64,000 nucleotides of DNA from contig NZ_CP150227.1 in the NCBI RefSeq assembly GCF_037971845.1, forward strand, positions 3,224,001 through 3,288,000, written 5' to 3'. The notes beneath the pieces were generated by a model, which had not been told where the DNA came from, made no database searches, and was given only the letters and a program-made list of their open reading frames with translations. The position numbers and the translations under genes are program-made. The stretch's first letter is position 1, and every line of letters begins with the position of its first letter. This stretch comes from Paenibacillus sp. FSL R5-0766 (GTDB taxonomy: Bacteria > Bacillota > Bacilli > Paenibacillales > Paenibacillaceae). Shown one piece after another: positions 1 to 7,545 of this stretch.

Positions 1-147
1 ACTGGCGGCTTTGCCGTATATGATCAGAAGGGTATTTGTATTAATCACACCGTAGTCAGCGGTCAGAATGAGGTTGTTTTACCAGAAAACGGCCGCATTG
101 TATTTGCAGGTGACGTGGGTTCAAAGTTTGAAATTTCATTGAAATAG
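1..147 (+). CDS. C-terminal end of a serine hydrolase paralogue (partial)
   Basis: This is the last 48 codons of a gene whose start lies before the window, ending in TAG at 145-147. The peptide aligns without gaps to the last 48 residues of the beta-lactamase-fold serine hydrolase at 41091-43142, with 22 of 48 positions identical, including an opening TGG, an AVY, an IVF and a final LK. It is therefore probably the C-terminal accessory domain of a second secreted serine hydrolase of the same architecture. The catalytic part is not visible, so activity cannot be judged. An intrinsic terminator follows at about 208-236. Confidence 0.6.
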   Translation, partial: TGGFAVYDQKGICINHTVVSGQNEVVLPENGRIVFAGDVGSKFEISLK

Positions 148-207
148 TAAAATTAATTTAGTACATGGATGATGATGATTTTCGAAGAAGTAAGAACAGT
201 GAAGAAC

Positions 208-236
208 AAAAAGCCGCAAAAATGCGGCTTTTTTTC
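208..236 (+). terminator. Intrinsic terminator
   Basis: The stem AAGCCGCA (211-218) pairs with TGCGGCTT (223-230) around an AAAA loop and runs into a T-tract. It ends the serine hydrolase paralogue upstream. Confidence 0.9.
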
Positions 237-299
237 TGTTAAAAATAAAACGTAAAGATAAAACGGATATACACGCATATGCCATATGGAAAATTTAGG

Positions 300-362
300 T
301 TGACACCCATTATTATCACGTATACAATCGTATACATGAATATACTGTATACAAACGTATAC
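300..362 (+). promoter_or_regulatory. Promoter with duplicated GTATAC operator
   Basis: TTGACA (300-305) and TACAAT (323-328) are 17 bp apart, an excellent vegetative promoter. Two 16-bp elements of the form GTATAC-AAWC-GTATAC lie at 320-335 and 347-362, 27 bp apart from start to start. The first overlaps the -10 box and the second covers the early transcribed region. This is the layout of a repressor operator controlling 382-2477. The repressor is not identified. Confidence 0.7.
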
Positions 363-381
363 ACATAATGGAGGTGGCAGG

Positions 382-756
382 ATGAGAGATCGTGATCTGA
401 ATGCAATCGATGGAAGTGTAAGTCAAGGTGAACGTCCGAAACGTGATGTGAGTGACAATGAGCAACGTGGAGAGCGTTCCAGACGTGGCAGAGGACATGG
501 TGAACATCAGGGGAAACGGGGCCATGGTGCGCAAACATTCCGTCGCGGCCGGATTCTTGTATTTCTGGAACAAATGCAGAATCGAAGAACAACGCTTGTC
601 CGACAACTTGGACAGGAGGAGTACGAACATATTCGCCCGGTGATCAGTGGGGAGTTAAAAGCTATTGATCAGGTCATCGACGAGTATATCCATCTGTTCG
701 AGCTGCAAAATGAAGATGTAAACCCCAATAAGGATCTGGAGAGTGAGAGTGAATAA
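382..756 (+). CDS. Small conserved protein encoded with ABC exporter
   Basis: This 124-residue protein has a very basic Arg/Gly/His-rich N-terminal half (about residues 15-50), followed by a compact, probably helical region of about 65 residues beginning TFRRGRILVFLEQM and ending near EYIHLFEL. No membrane segment or signal peptide is seen. GGAGG sits just before the ATG. The stop is two bases before the start of the ABC exporter, so the two are co-transcribed from the GTATAC-controlled promoter. The basic N-terminus and helical C-terminus would suit a nucleic-acid-binding or regulatory partner of the exporter, but I do not recognise a characterised family and no function is assigned. Confidence 0.7.
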   Translation: MRDRDLNAIDGSVSQGERPKRDVSDNEQRGERSRRGRGHGEHQGKRGHGAQTFRRGRILVFLEQMQNRRTTLVRQLGQEEYEHIRPVISGELKAIDQVIDEYIHLFELQNEDVNPNKDLESESE

Positions 757-758
757 GT

Positions 759-2477
759 ATGATTCGTCGTTTTTTTTCGTATTATCGTCCCTATAAAAAA
801 CTGTTTTTGATTGATTTTGGATGCGCTGTACTCGCAGGTCTTCTGGAGTTGGCTTTCCCCCTTGCTGTCAGCAAATTCATTAATGAGTTGTTGCCAGGTC
901 AGGATTGGCCTCTCATTATGCTTGCCTGTATTGTGTTGTTATCCATCTATGCACTTAATACGGTATTGAACTATGTAGTTACATACTGGGGACATATGCT
1001 GGGCATTAACATTGAGACCAACATGCGTGAGAAGATGTTCGCTCACTTGCAGAAGCTGTCCTTCCGGTTCTTTGATAATCGTAAAACAGGCCACTTAATT
1101 GGTCATCTTACGAATGATCTGAATGACATCGGAGAGGTCGCTCACCATGGACCTGAGGATGTATTCATCGCAGTAATGACATTAATCGGTTCGTTCTGGC
1201 TGATGGCTAACATTAATCTGGAGCTTGCGCTGCTTACCTTTATCATTATCCCAATCATGGCTTGGGTCATTATCGTATTTGGTGGCCGGATGACAAAGAC
1301 CTATCGGCGACTTTTCGGAGACGTAGGCAATTTCAATGCGCGCATTGAAGATAACGTTGGTGGTATGCGTGTGGTGCAATCGTTCGCTAACGAAGAACAT
1401 GAGAAAGAACTTTTCGCCGTGGACAATGCGAATTTCCGTAAAACCAAACTGCTTGCCTACAAAACGATGGCAAAAAGTATCTCGGTCAGTTATATGATGA
1501 TGCGACTGGTTACGGTGTTTGTCATGATCAGCGGGGCCTGGTTTTATATCGATGGCAGGATCAATATGGGTGACTTTATGGCCTTCCTGCTACTGTCCAA
1601 TATCTTCTTCCGCCCGATTGAGAAAATCAATGCCGTCATAGAAAGTTATCCAAAGGGCATCGCTGGTTTCAAGCGGTATCTGGAGATCATTGATACAGAA
1701 CCTGAGATTGCGGATAGCAAAAACGCCGTTGAATTCGAAAGTGTTAAGGGTGATATTCGCTTCGAGAACGTCTCGTTCGGATATGAATCCAGTCGGCGTA
1801 TTCTGAATGATATCAGTCTGTCCGTTCGACCAGGCGAAACCGTTGCTTTTGTTGGTCCTTCGGGTGCAGGCAAGACAACCATCTGTAGCCTGCTCCCACG
1901 ATTCTATGAGGTAGAAGAGGGACGAATCACTGTAGATGGCGTCGACATTCGTAACGTGAAGCTTCAATCCTTGCGCAAGCATATCGGAATCGTTCAGCAG
2001 GATGTATTTTTGTTCTCGGGTACCATTAAGGAGAATATTGCTTATGGTGATTTGAGTGCAACTGACGAACAGATCTGGGATGCCGCTCGCCGTGCCTCAT
2101 TGGAGGAATTGATTCTTACGTTGCCGGACGGTATGGATACTGTCATTGGCGAGCGTGGCGTCAAGCTATCCGGAGGACAGAAGCAACGGTTATCCATTGC
2201 TCGTATGTTCTTGAAAAATCCACCCATTCTTATTCTCGATGAGGCAACCTCTGCGCTGGATACGGAAACGGAAGCGCTGATCCAGCAATCACTCGCTGAA
2301 TTGTCGGTGGGTAGAACAACACTTGTGATTGCACACCGATTGACAACCATCAAGAATGCGGATCGAATCATCGTGGTGAACACAGATGGTATCGCTGAAC
2401 AAGGTAACCATGAGGAATTGGTCGCCGCTGGAGGGATATATAGCCGTCTTCATCAGGTGCAATATAGTCACTCTTAA
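759..2477 (+). CDS. ABC exporter, fused permease and ATPase (multidrug/lipid type)
   Basis: This 572-residue half-transporter has six membrane helices (residues about 15-300) fused to one ATPase domain. The Walker A motif GPSGAGKT is near residue 366, the signature LSGGQ near 470, Walker B ending in LDEATSALD near 490 and the H-loop histidine in IAHRLTT near 525. These are the marks of a type IV (MsbA/LmrA-like) exporter working as a homodimer, probably moving a hydrophobic compound out of the membrane. It begins two bases after the small partner gene, so translation is likely coupled. The substrate is unknown. All ATPase motifs look intact. Confidence 0.93.
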   Translation: MIRRFFSYYRPYKKLFLIDFGCAVLAGLLELAFPLAVSKFINELLPGQDWPLIMLACIVLLSIYALNTVLNYVVTYWGHMLGINIETNMREKMFAHLQKLSFRFFDNRKTGHLIGHLTNDLNDIGEVAHHGPEDVFIAVMTLIGSFWLMANINLELALLTFIIIPIMAWVIIVFGGRMTKTYRRLFGDVGNFNARIEDNVGGMRVVQSFANEEHEKELFAVDNANFRKTKLLAYKTMAKSISVSYMMMRLVTVFVMISGAWFYIDGRINMGDFMAFLLLSNIFFRPIEKINAVIESYPKGIAGFKRYLEIIDTEPEIADSKNAVEFESVKGDIRFENVSFGYESSRRILNDISLSVRPGETVAFVGPSGAGKTTICSLLPRFYEVEEGRITVDGVDIRNVKLQSLRKHIGIVQQDVFLFSGTIKENIAYGDLSATDEQIWDAARRASLEELILTLPDGMDTVIGERGVKLSGGQKQRLSIARMFLKNPPILILDEATSALDTETEALIQQSLAELSVGRTTLVIAHRLTTIKNADRIIVVNTDGIAEQGNHEELVAAGGIYSRLHQVQYSHS

Positions 2478-2491
2478 TCCATGTAAATTGA

Positions 2492-2643
2492 ATTTACACT
2501 AGCCACTCCGATGACAGAACAACCTTCCGATCGCTGTTATCCCCAGATTTTTTTATTCCTCTTATCTAAAGGGGAAATCCGGGGATAAAGGCGAACGCTC
2601 CGCTTCTTCAGGTTCTTTCTGTCCTCTCCGTTTTGTGTAAATG
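2492..2643. repeat. 152-bp imperfect palindromic repeat element with terminal inverted repeats
   Basis: The block starts with ATTTACAC (2492-2499) and ends with GTGTAAAT (2635-2642). The two halves match as an imperfect inverted repeat along most of their length. Shared inverted segments include GACAGAA near both ends and TTATCCCC-GATTT (left) against AAATC-GGGGATAA (right) around the centre. The whole block can fold into one long hairpin. A partial copy of the left end lies at 59341-59366. It has no coding potential and resembles a MITE-like or REP-like dispersed element. Confidence 0.75.
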
Positions 2644-2713
2644 TTTAGTCAATTTATATAGAAACTTAAGCAGTTGACTAAGTATCTGGATAAAGTACTA
2701 AAACAAGTAAACC

Positions 2714-2742
2714 TTGCCGCGCATATGCGCGGCTTTTTTTAT
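2714..2742 (+). terminator. Intrinsic terminator
   Basis: A GC-rich 18-bp palindrome, GCCGCGCA followed by TATGCGCGGC (2716-2733), runs straight into seven T residues. It lies between the hairpin repeat and the MarR promoter and probably ends the ABC exporter transcript. Confidence 0.88.
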
Positions 2743-2784
2743 TGATTGGATTAAAAAATGAAGTTATAAAATGCTATGTAGCAT

Positions 2785-2840
2785 ATAATGTTGACAACGT
2801 CCACTAACGTGATTATTATAATGTTGACAATGTCCACTAA
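2785..2840 (+). promoter_or_regulatory. Promoter with tandem operators for the MarR gene
   Basis: A 23-bp unit, ATAATG then TTGACAAYGTCCACTAA, occurs at 2785-2807 and again at 2818-2840, a 33-bp period. The first TTGACA (2791-2796) serves as the -35 box, with TATTAT at 2814-2819 after 17 bp. One operator therefore covers the -35 region and the other the start of the transcript. Each unit holds an imperfect dyad (TTGACA against TGTCCA). This suggests autorepression by the MarR protein encoded next. Confidence 0.7.
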
Positions 2841-2894
2841 AAAGGAGGGTTTGACATCGACTCTCGATACATAAATCCAGATATACTCGCTGAC

Positions 2895-3317
2895 ATGCGA
2901 CGTTTTAACCGTTTTTATACTAATATTCTTGGTGTACTCGATAAGCATATTCTCGGAACGGGCTATTCGTTTGCAGAAGTACGAGTCATTATTGAGATTG
3001 GAATTCGGGGAGAGAGCATTGCGAATAATCTGGTAGATACACTGACCATTGATCGCAGTTACATGAGCCGAATCGTGAACAAGCTGTCCAAGAAAGGACT
3101 GCTGGTGAAAGTGGATTCTGCTGCCGACAGCCGGGTCAGTTTGATTCGTCTGACAGCCAAGGGTGAGGAACTGTATGCCCAATTGAATGCTCGATCCGAC
3201 CAACAGATCCTGAAGTTAATGCAAGAATTGAATGAAGAAGAGATTCAAGAGGTATACACCTCCATGATGAACATACAAGAGAAGTTGAACAAGAAGGCAG
3301 GAGAGACCACACGATGA
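2895..3317 (+). CDS. MarR-family transcriptional regulator
   Basis: This winged-helix regulator has 140 residues from the first canonical ATG. The central part (VDTLTIDRSYMSRIVNKLSK, then a DSRVSLIRLT wing) is the MarR DNA-binding core, with a helical dimerisation tail. The start is uncertain. The ATG at 2895 has no ribosome binding site, while a strong AAAGGAGGG (2841-2849) lies too far upstream. The frame stays open back to an ATC codon at 2856, six bases after that site, which would add 13 residues matching the usual N-terminal length of the family. The stop overlaps the threonine aldolase start (ATGA), so the two form an operon. Tandem operators upstream suggest it represses itself. Confidence 0.85.
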   Translation: MRRFNRFYTNILGVLDKHILGTGYSFAEVRVIIEIGIRGESIANNLVDTLTIDRSYMSRIVNKLSKKGLLVKVDSAADSRVSLIRLTAKGEELYAQLNARSDQQILKLMQELNEEEIQEVYTSMMNIQEKLNKKAGETTR

Positions 3318-4393
3318 TACGATTTGAATGTGATTATAATGAAGGTGCGCATGAACGAATTTTACAAAGACTGATGGAAACCAATATGGAACAGACGAGC
3401 GGGTATGGCACGGATGAGCATTGCGAACGGGCGAGAATGCTTATTCGTCAGGCCTGCGACAATGAGCAGGCTGATGTTCATTTCTTGGTTGGCGGTACAC
3501 AGACGAATACAACAGTGATTGCGTCTATTTTGCGACCGCATCAAGGTGTGATTGCTGCTATCTCTGGACATATTGCAGTTCATGAGACGGGGGCTATTGA
3601 AGCTACGGGACATAAGGTGCTCACGGTTCCAAGCGAGGACGGAAAGATCACGCCAGAGCAGGTTAGAGCAGTCTATGATGCGCACATGAATGAGTCGTCA
3701 CCGGAACACTGTGTTCAACCAGGAATGGTCTACATATCCCAACCAACGGAGAATGGAACGATGTACAGCAAGGCAGAACTGCAAGCATTGCATACAGTGA
3801 GCAGAGCATGTGGTCTTCCGTTTTTCGTGGATGGAGCACGTCTTGGATATGCACTCGCTTCACGCGATTGCGATATGACACTTGCTGACCTTGCACGCTT
3901 GTGCGATGTATTTTACATCGGGGGAACCAAGATTGGCGCATTGATGGGAGAGGCGGTTGTTATCCTGAATGAAGCGCTGAAACCGGATTTTCGTTATATG
4001 ATCAAACAAAAAGGTGGCCTGCTTGCCAAAGGCAGATTGCTGGGAATCCAATTCGAAACATTGTTCGAAGATGGTCTGTACCTCGATATTTCTCGCCATG
4101 CCGTAGATATGGCCTTGAGAATTCATGACTCACTCGAACAGCAGGGGGTACGCTTCCTGTACGATTCACCAACCAACCAGCAGTTTCCGATTCTGCCTGA
4201 TCGTTTGCTTGAGAAATTACGCAGCGGTTATACCTTCTCCTTCTGGGAAAAGGTTGACGATACACACAGTGCGGTACGATTCTGTACCAGCTGGGCAACT
4301 CAGCAGGAAAATGTGGATGCACTGACTCGTGATATCGCTCAATTATTGCACGGAGAGATCCACGTGCCAGAACGGGTCGAAGCATTGGTCTAA
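3314..4393 (+). CDS. Low-specificity L-threonine aldolase family protein (PLP)
   Basis: This 359-residue fold-type I PLP enzyme most likely cleaves L-threonine or allo-threonine to glycine and acetaldehyde. Visible landmarks are the conserved HIAVHETGA stretch (residues 86-94), D173 in FVDGARLGYA, which binds the pyridine nitrogen, and the Schiff-base lysine K206 in YIGGTKIGAL. The length is normal for the family. It overlaps the MarR gene by four bases and should be co-regulated with it, an unusual partnership suggesting inducible amino-acid turnover. A different beta-hydroxy or beta-eliminating substrate remains possible, because the family is broad. Confidence 0.85.
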   Translation: MIRFECDYNEGAHERILQRLMETNMEQTSGYGTDEHCERARMLIRQACDNEQADVHFLVGGTQTNTTVIASILRPHQGVIAAISGHIAVHETGAIEATGHKVLTVPSEDGKITPEQVRAVYDAHMNESSPEHCVQPGMVYISQPTENGTMYSKAELQALHTVSRACGLPFFVDGARLGYALASRDCDMTLADLARLCDVFYIGGTKIGALMGEAVVILNEALKPDFRYMIKQKGGLLAKGRLLGIQFETLFEDGLYLDISRHAVDMALRIHDSLEQQGVRFLYDSPTNQQFPILPDRLLEKLRSGYTFSFWEKVDDTHSAVRFCTSWATQQENVDALTRDIAQLLHGEIHVPERVEALV

Positions 4394-4487
4394 TCTTGTT
4401 CAAAATTAAGGAGAACAGCTCCGATTTCCTTTCATAAATACGAGTATTTTGAAAATTCCAAAAGATATTACGCAGAATTCTGATATT

Positions 4488-4524
4488 GAAAAGAGGACAA
4501 TCCATTGTGGTTGTCCTTTTTTGG
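4488..4524 (+). terminator. Intrinsic terminator
   Basis: AGGACAA (4494-4500) pairs with TTGTCCT (4511-4517), followed by a T-tract. It ends the marR-aldolase operon. Confidence 0.85.
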
Positions 4525-4976
4525 GTTTGCCTTTTTGTGAGATAGGGAGTGCATACTCGGTTACCTCCTCACAGATTTAACCTACATACATTATAAAGCT
4601 TACCGTACAGAATCAAAAGGAGGCCTGAGAGGATCAGGCAATCAATTAAGACGATTGATATACCGCTTGCAGCCCATGACTCGGCATACTAAGAGTATGT
4701 TAACAGAGCCAAGTGATTAAAGTTTATTCGAAAAGTTGGGTGAACAGGGTGATGAAGTGGTTATCGAACCATGTGAGGCAAATTTTGATTGACAGGCTCG
4801 TATCACAGATCAAGTATGAAGAAAATTCCGTACATCGAGAGATATACTTCACATGCTGGTTAGAGCTAGTTACCGAAGAGGTCGAGACAACTTCCATTTA
4901 CAGAACAAATTCAAGGAGAGTGTGAAATATGGAATATGTGGGCTAACAAGAAATCTTAGTTGATCCGAATTCTTAA
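4525..4976. other. Gene-poor stretch, possible decayed coding sequence
   Basis: About 450 bases contain no gene I can name. One open frame of 70 codons (4713-4925) has no ribosome binding site and no recognisable product. Protein-like peptides occur in different frames, for example TIDIPLAAHDSAY ending at about 4692 and KLGEQGDEVVIEPCEANFD near 4731-4787, each broken by stops. That pattern suits an old degraded gene, but homology cannot be tested here. No tRNA or structured RNA signature was seen. A terminator of the common family follows. Confidence 0.3.
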
Positions 4977-4980
4977 TGTT

Positions 4981-5008
4981 AAAGTCGCCATTCGGCGGCT
5001 TTTTTTTA
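4981..5008 (+). terminator. Intrinsic terminator (GTCGCC family)
   Basis: AGTCGCC (4983-4989), a four-base loop and GGCGGCT (4994-5000) are followed by eight T residues. It is one of eleven near-identical terminators in the window. Confidence 0.88.
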
Positions 5009-5027
5009 TAGTGATCTGATGAGTGAA

Positions 5028-5057
5028 TTGACAATTCTCTTATATTAAAGTTATTAT
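5028..5057 (+). promoter_or_regulatory. Vegetative promoter for methyltransferase gene
   Basis: TTGACA (5028-5033) and TATTAT (5052-5057) are 18 bp apart, about 40 bases before the methyltransferase start. Confidence 0.55.
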
Positions 5058-5097
5058 AGATACATTAGATCCTTAATTGAGAAGGAGATTATAATCT

Positions 5098-5862
5098 ATG
5101 AATAACGGACATTCATCCGGTCAAGTGAACGAATCATCGAGTGGTCATTCCGCTCCTTTTGCTACGTTACAGGGCACACCTATCTTATCATTGCTCCAGC
5201 CATCCCAAGGTGAACGTATTCTTGATGTAGGTTGCGGTAATGGCGATCTGACAGCCAAAATTGCAACCGCAGGTGCGCTGACAAAAGGTATAGATTTTTC
5301 AGAAGAGACGATTAGGCAAGCTAAACAGAAATACCCTGATATGAATATTCAAGTAGCAAATGCTTGTCATTATCGGACAGAAGAACCGTTTGATGCGGTC
5401 TTCTCTCATGCCGTTCTGCATTGGATAAAGGATGCTCCAGCTGTAGTACAATCAATACAGTTAGCGCTCAAGAGGGGCGGGCGATTCGTGGCTGAGTTTG
5501 CTGCAAATGGTAACACGGCTATATTAATTACAGCGGTACAGGAAGAACTGGATGCCCGTGGATACAAATGGGAAGGACGGAATCCGTGGTATCACCCGAC
5601 CATTGGCGAATATGCTAATCTTCTGGAGCAACACGGATTTCGAGTTAGTCTGGCTCAGCATGTGGATCAATTTACCCCGTTCAAGCCAGGTGCCAGAAAG
5701 TGGTTGACCAGCTTCGCGGAGTATTTATTCAGTGGTATCACAGCTGCGGAACAGGATGTTATTATGGAAGCAGTTGAGAAAAAAGTACAGCCACAACTGA
5801 TGCGGGATGGACAGTGGTATCTGGACAGAAGCCGACTGCGAGTCGTAGCTATTAAGGAATAG
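5098..5862 (+). CDS. Class I SAM-dependent methyltransferase
   Basis: This cytoplasmic protein has 254 residues. The glycine-rich SAM motif I, ILDVGCGNGDLT, lies near residues 40-51, the acidic motif at GIDFSEE near 65, and motif IV-like HAVLHWIKD near 103. The layout and C-terminal half resemble the trans-aconitate/Tam-type small-molecule methyltransferases, but the substrate is not evident. GAAGGAG lies ten bases before the ATG. A TTGACA/TATTAT promoter precedes it and the pentapeptide-repeat gene follows after 11 bases, so they probably share a transcript. The first 25 residues are rich in Ser, Asn and His and look disordered. Confidence 0.85.
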   Translation: MNNGHSSGQVNESSSGHSAPFATLQGTPILSLLQPSQGERILDVGCGNGDLTAKIATAGALTKGIDFSEETIRQAKQKYPDMNIQVANACHYRTEEPFDAVFSHAVLHWIKDAPAVVQSIQLALKRGGRFVAEFAANGNTAILITAVQEELDARGYKWEGRNPWYHPTIGEYANLLEQHGFRVSLAQHVDQFTPFKPGARKWLTSFAEYLFSGITAAEQDVIMEAVEKKVQPQLMRDGQWYLDRSRLRVVAIKE

Positions 5863-5873
5863 GGGAATACGGG

Positions 5874-6503
5874 ATGAAAATGGACAAACCCAAGATTCAG
5901 GAGCAGTTGCTTGAACCGGAAACGATTGCATTCCTGGAATCCAAAGTGGAGTACAAACACAAACTGATCGAGAACATTACATTGGATCAACAGGAAGCGA
6001 GTAAGGTTTCCTTTGAAAATGTTGTATTTAGACATGTGACAATCTCGGAGTCTGCCTTGGAACAATTTGAATTCACCGATGTACGGTTCGAACACTGCGA
6101 CTTCTCCAATGTCAATCTCTCTGGTGCCTTCATGCATCGGATCGAATGGCATAACTGCAAGTTTGTCGGAACTGATTTTTCCAATAGCCGATTGCAAAAT
6201 GTCAGTTTCTTTCATGGTCTAGGCGACTACAGCAATTTTCGTTTTGCCCATCTGAAACAGGTCTCCTTCTCGGAATGTACCTTGATTGGTGCGGACTTTG
6301 CCTATCTGGCACTGCAAAAAATGGAGTTCAGTCAATGTAACATCGACCAAGCTTCCTTAACAGGCACCAAACTGAAGGATTTGGATCTTAGCGATTGCGA
6401 ATTTGACTCCTTGGTGCTGACGATGGAAGATCTCAACGGTTGTGTGATTTCACCACATCAAGCCGCCACATTTGTAGGATTAATGGGTTTGATTATCAAA
6501 TAA
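5874..6503 (+). CDS. Pentapeptide-repeat protein
   Basis: This 209-residue protein is built from tandem pentapeptides of the A(D/N)LXX type, such as FEHCDFSNVNLSGAF, TDFSNSRLQNV and GADFAYLALQKM. They span residues about 40-190 and should form a right-handed quadrilateral beta-helix. Residues 1-40 are helical and acidic. It probably follows the methyltransferase in one transcript. Some pentapeptide proteins protect DNA gyrase from quinolones by mimicking DNA (Qnr), but nothing in this sequence proves that role, and most family members have no known function. Confidence 0.8.
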   Translation: MKMDKPKIQEQLLEPETIAFLESKVEYKHKLIENITLDQQEASKVSFENVVFRHVTISESALEQFEFTDVRFEHCDFSNVNLSGAFMHRIEWHNCKFVGTDFSNSRLQNVSFFHGLGDYSNFRFAHLKQVSFSECTLIGADFAYLALQKMEFSQCNIDQASLTGTKLKDLDLSDCEFDSLVLTMEDLNGCVISPHQAATFVGLMGLIIK

Positions 6504-6526
6504 ATGGCGTGATCACATTTATGGGG

Positions 6527-6554
6527 TTGCCAAGATAGTGGAAGTGTGTATAAT
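6527..6554 (+). promoter_or_regulatory. Promoter of the guanidine riboswitch operon
   Basis: TTGCCA (6527-6532) and a perfect TATAAT (6549-6554) are 16 bp apart, placing the transcript start just before the riboswitch. Confidence 0.6.
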
Positions 6555-6571
6555 TGGAGACACATTAGAAT

Positions 6572-6712
6572 AAAAACAGGTTTTCTAGGGTTCCGCGATG
6601 TATGTGTCGGTCTGGTCCGAGAGAAAACCCGCAACCTGTTGGTTGTGCCACGGAGGGATAAAAGCCTGGGAGATGAACTGCTACATGCAGTTTGTTTCCC
6701 GGGCTTTTTTTG
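6572..6712 (+). ncRNA. Guanidine-I (ykkC) riboswitch with terminator platform
   Basis: The leader carries the ykkC-class signatures CTAGGGTTCCGC (6586-6597), GGTCTGGTCCGAGAGAAAAC (6609-6628) and ACGGAGGGATAAAAGCC (about 6650-6666). Helix P1 forms between AACAGGTT (6575-6582) and AACCTGTT (6633-6640), a perfect complement. The 3' arm AAGCCTGGGA (6662-6671) pairs with TCCCGGGCTT (6697-6706) and is followed by a T-tract, giving the terminator that guanidinium binding should prevent. The arrangement directly before two small multidrug-resistance genes matches the known guanidine-induced ykkCD control. Open frames over this leader are not genes. Confidence 0.92.
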
Positions 6713-6775
6713 TTTTTACGCTAATGAACCTTACGGGTTGTACAAAAAATGTAGTAGAGAAGGAGTGTTACAAGA

Positions 6776-7114
6776 ATGAATAAAACGTGGATGTCGGTTG
6801 TGATTGCTGCTTTGTTTGAAGTGGGTTGGGTCATTGGATTGAAACATGCCAGTGGTCTGCTGGAATGGGGGTTTACGTTGGTTGCAATTATCATTAGTTT
6901 CTCTTTGATGATTGCAGCTTCGCGTACACTGCCTGTGGGAACCGTATATGCCGTATTTGTTGGCCTGGGTACCGCTGGCACGGTACTTGCAGAGATTGTT
7001 CTGTTTAATGCGACTGTTCAAACCGGAAAAATGGTACTCATTGGTGTACTTTTACTTGGCGTGATTGGTCTTAAAATGCTGAGCAAAGAGAAGAATAAGG
7101 AGGTGCAGCTATAA
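6776..7114 (+). CDS. ykkC: SMR-family guanidinium exporter subunit YkkC
   Basis: This 112-residue protein has four membrane helices. The glutamate in FEVGW (residue 15) is the proton- and substrate-binding residue of the small multidrug resistance family, and the tryptophan three residues later is typical of the Gdx/SugE branch. Its length equals that of Bacillus subtilis YkkC. It lies behind a guanidine-I riboswitch and overlaps the next SMR gene by one base, so the pair should act as a heterodimeric exporter of guanidinium and perhaps methylguanidine in exchange for protons. The RBS is AAGGAG, nine bases upstream of the ATG. Confidence 0.9.
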   Translation: MNKTWMSVVIAALFEVGWVIGLKHASGLLEWGFTLVAIIISFSLMIAASRTLPVGTVYAVFVGLGTAGTVLAEIVLFNATVQTGKMVLIGVLLLGVIGLKMLSKEKNKEVQL

Positions 7115-7428
7115 TGAACTGGGTATTTCTTATCTTGGCAGGTATATTTGAGATGATCGGAGTGCTGATGATAAACAAGTTGCACAAAGACCGTAATCTC
7201 ATTTCACTGGTTCTATTGGTAGCCGGGTTTGGTTTAAGCTTCCTGTTCCTGTACCTTGCGATGGAAACTCTTCCGATGGGGACAGCATATGCCGTATGGA
7301 CGGGAATCGGGGCCTCCGGTGGTGCCATTCTGGGCATGGTGTTTTATGGAGAACCTCGAAATGCCCTTCGAATTCTGTTTATCGCTATGGTGCTCGGATC
7401 GGCAGTTGGTCTTAAATTGGTCAGTTAA
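7114..7428 (+). CDS. ykkD: SMR-family guanidinium exporter subunit YkkD
   Basis: The second SMR subunit has 104 residues and four helices, with the essential glutamate in AGIFEMIG (residue 11). Helix 3 carries the GTAYAVWTGIGASG motif typical of the family. The ATG overlaps the stop of the first subunit (TAATG), and AAGGAGG lies just upstream inside that gene. Paired SMR proteins of unequal length are known to insert in opposite orientations. With the riboswitch this supports a guanidinium export role. Dye or drug resistance is an alternative but less likely. Confidence 0.9.
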   Translation: MNWVFLILAGIFEMIGVLMINKLHKDRNLISLVLLVAGFGLSFLFLYLAMETLPMGTAYAVWTGIGASGGAILGMVFYGEPRNALRILFIAMVLGSAVGLKLVS

Positions 7429-7545
7429 ACAAAGTGATTTTAAAAAGATAATGTACAAATTACGTTTTTAATGGTATCCTTATACGTTACGTGTGAAATA
7501 AAAGATGCGTCTTATTGATAGATGTGCGTAAATGAAGGAGACAAC

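Noticed and set aside
2645..2681. TTAGTCAA/TTGACTAA inverted repeat
   Set aside because: The halves are 21 bases apart and lie between a repeat element and a terminator, with no gene to control. Probably incidental.
4713..4925. Open frame of 70 codons in the gap after the threonine aldolase
   Set aside because: It has no ribosome binding site and its composition does not resemble a protein. It is treated as part of a possibly decayed region.
6546..6783. Two open frames of about 60-77 codons upstream of ykkC
   Set aside because: They run through the guanidine riboswitch and its terminator hairpin, have no useful ribosome site and no protein-like family pattern.
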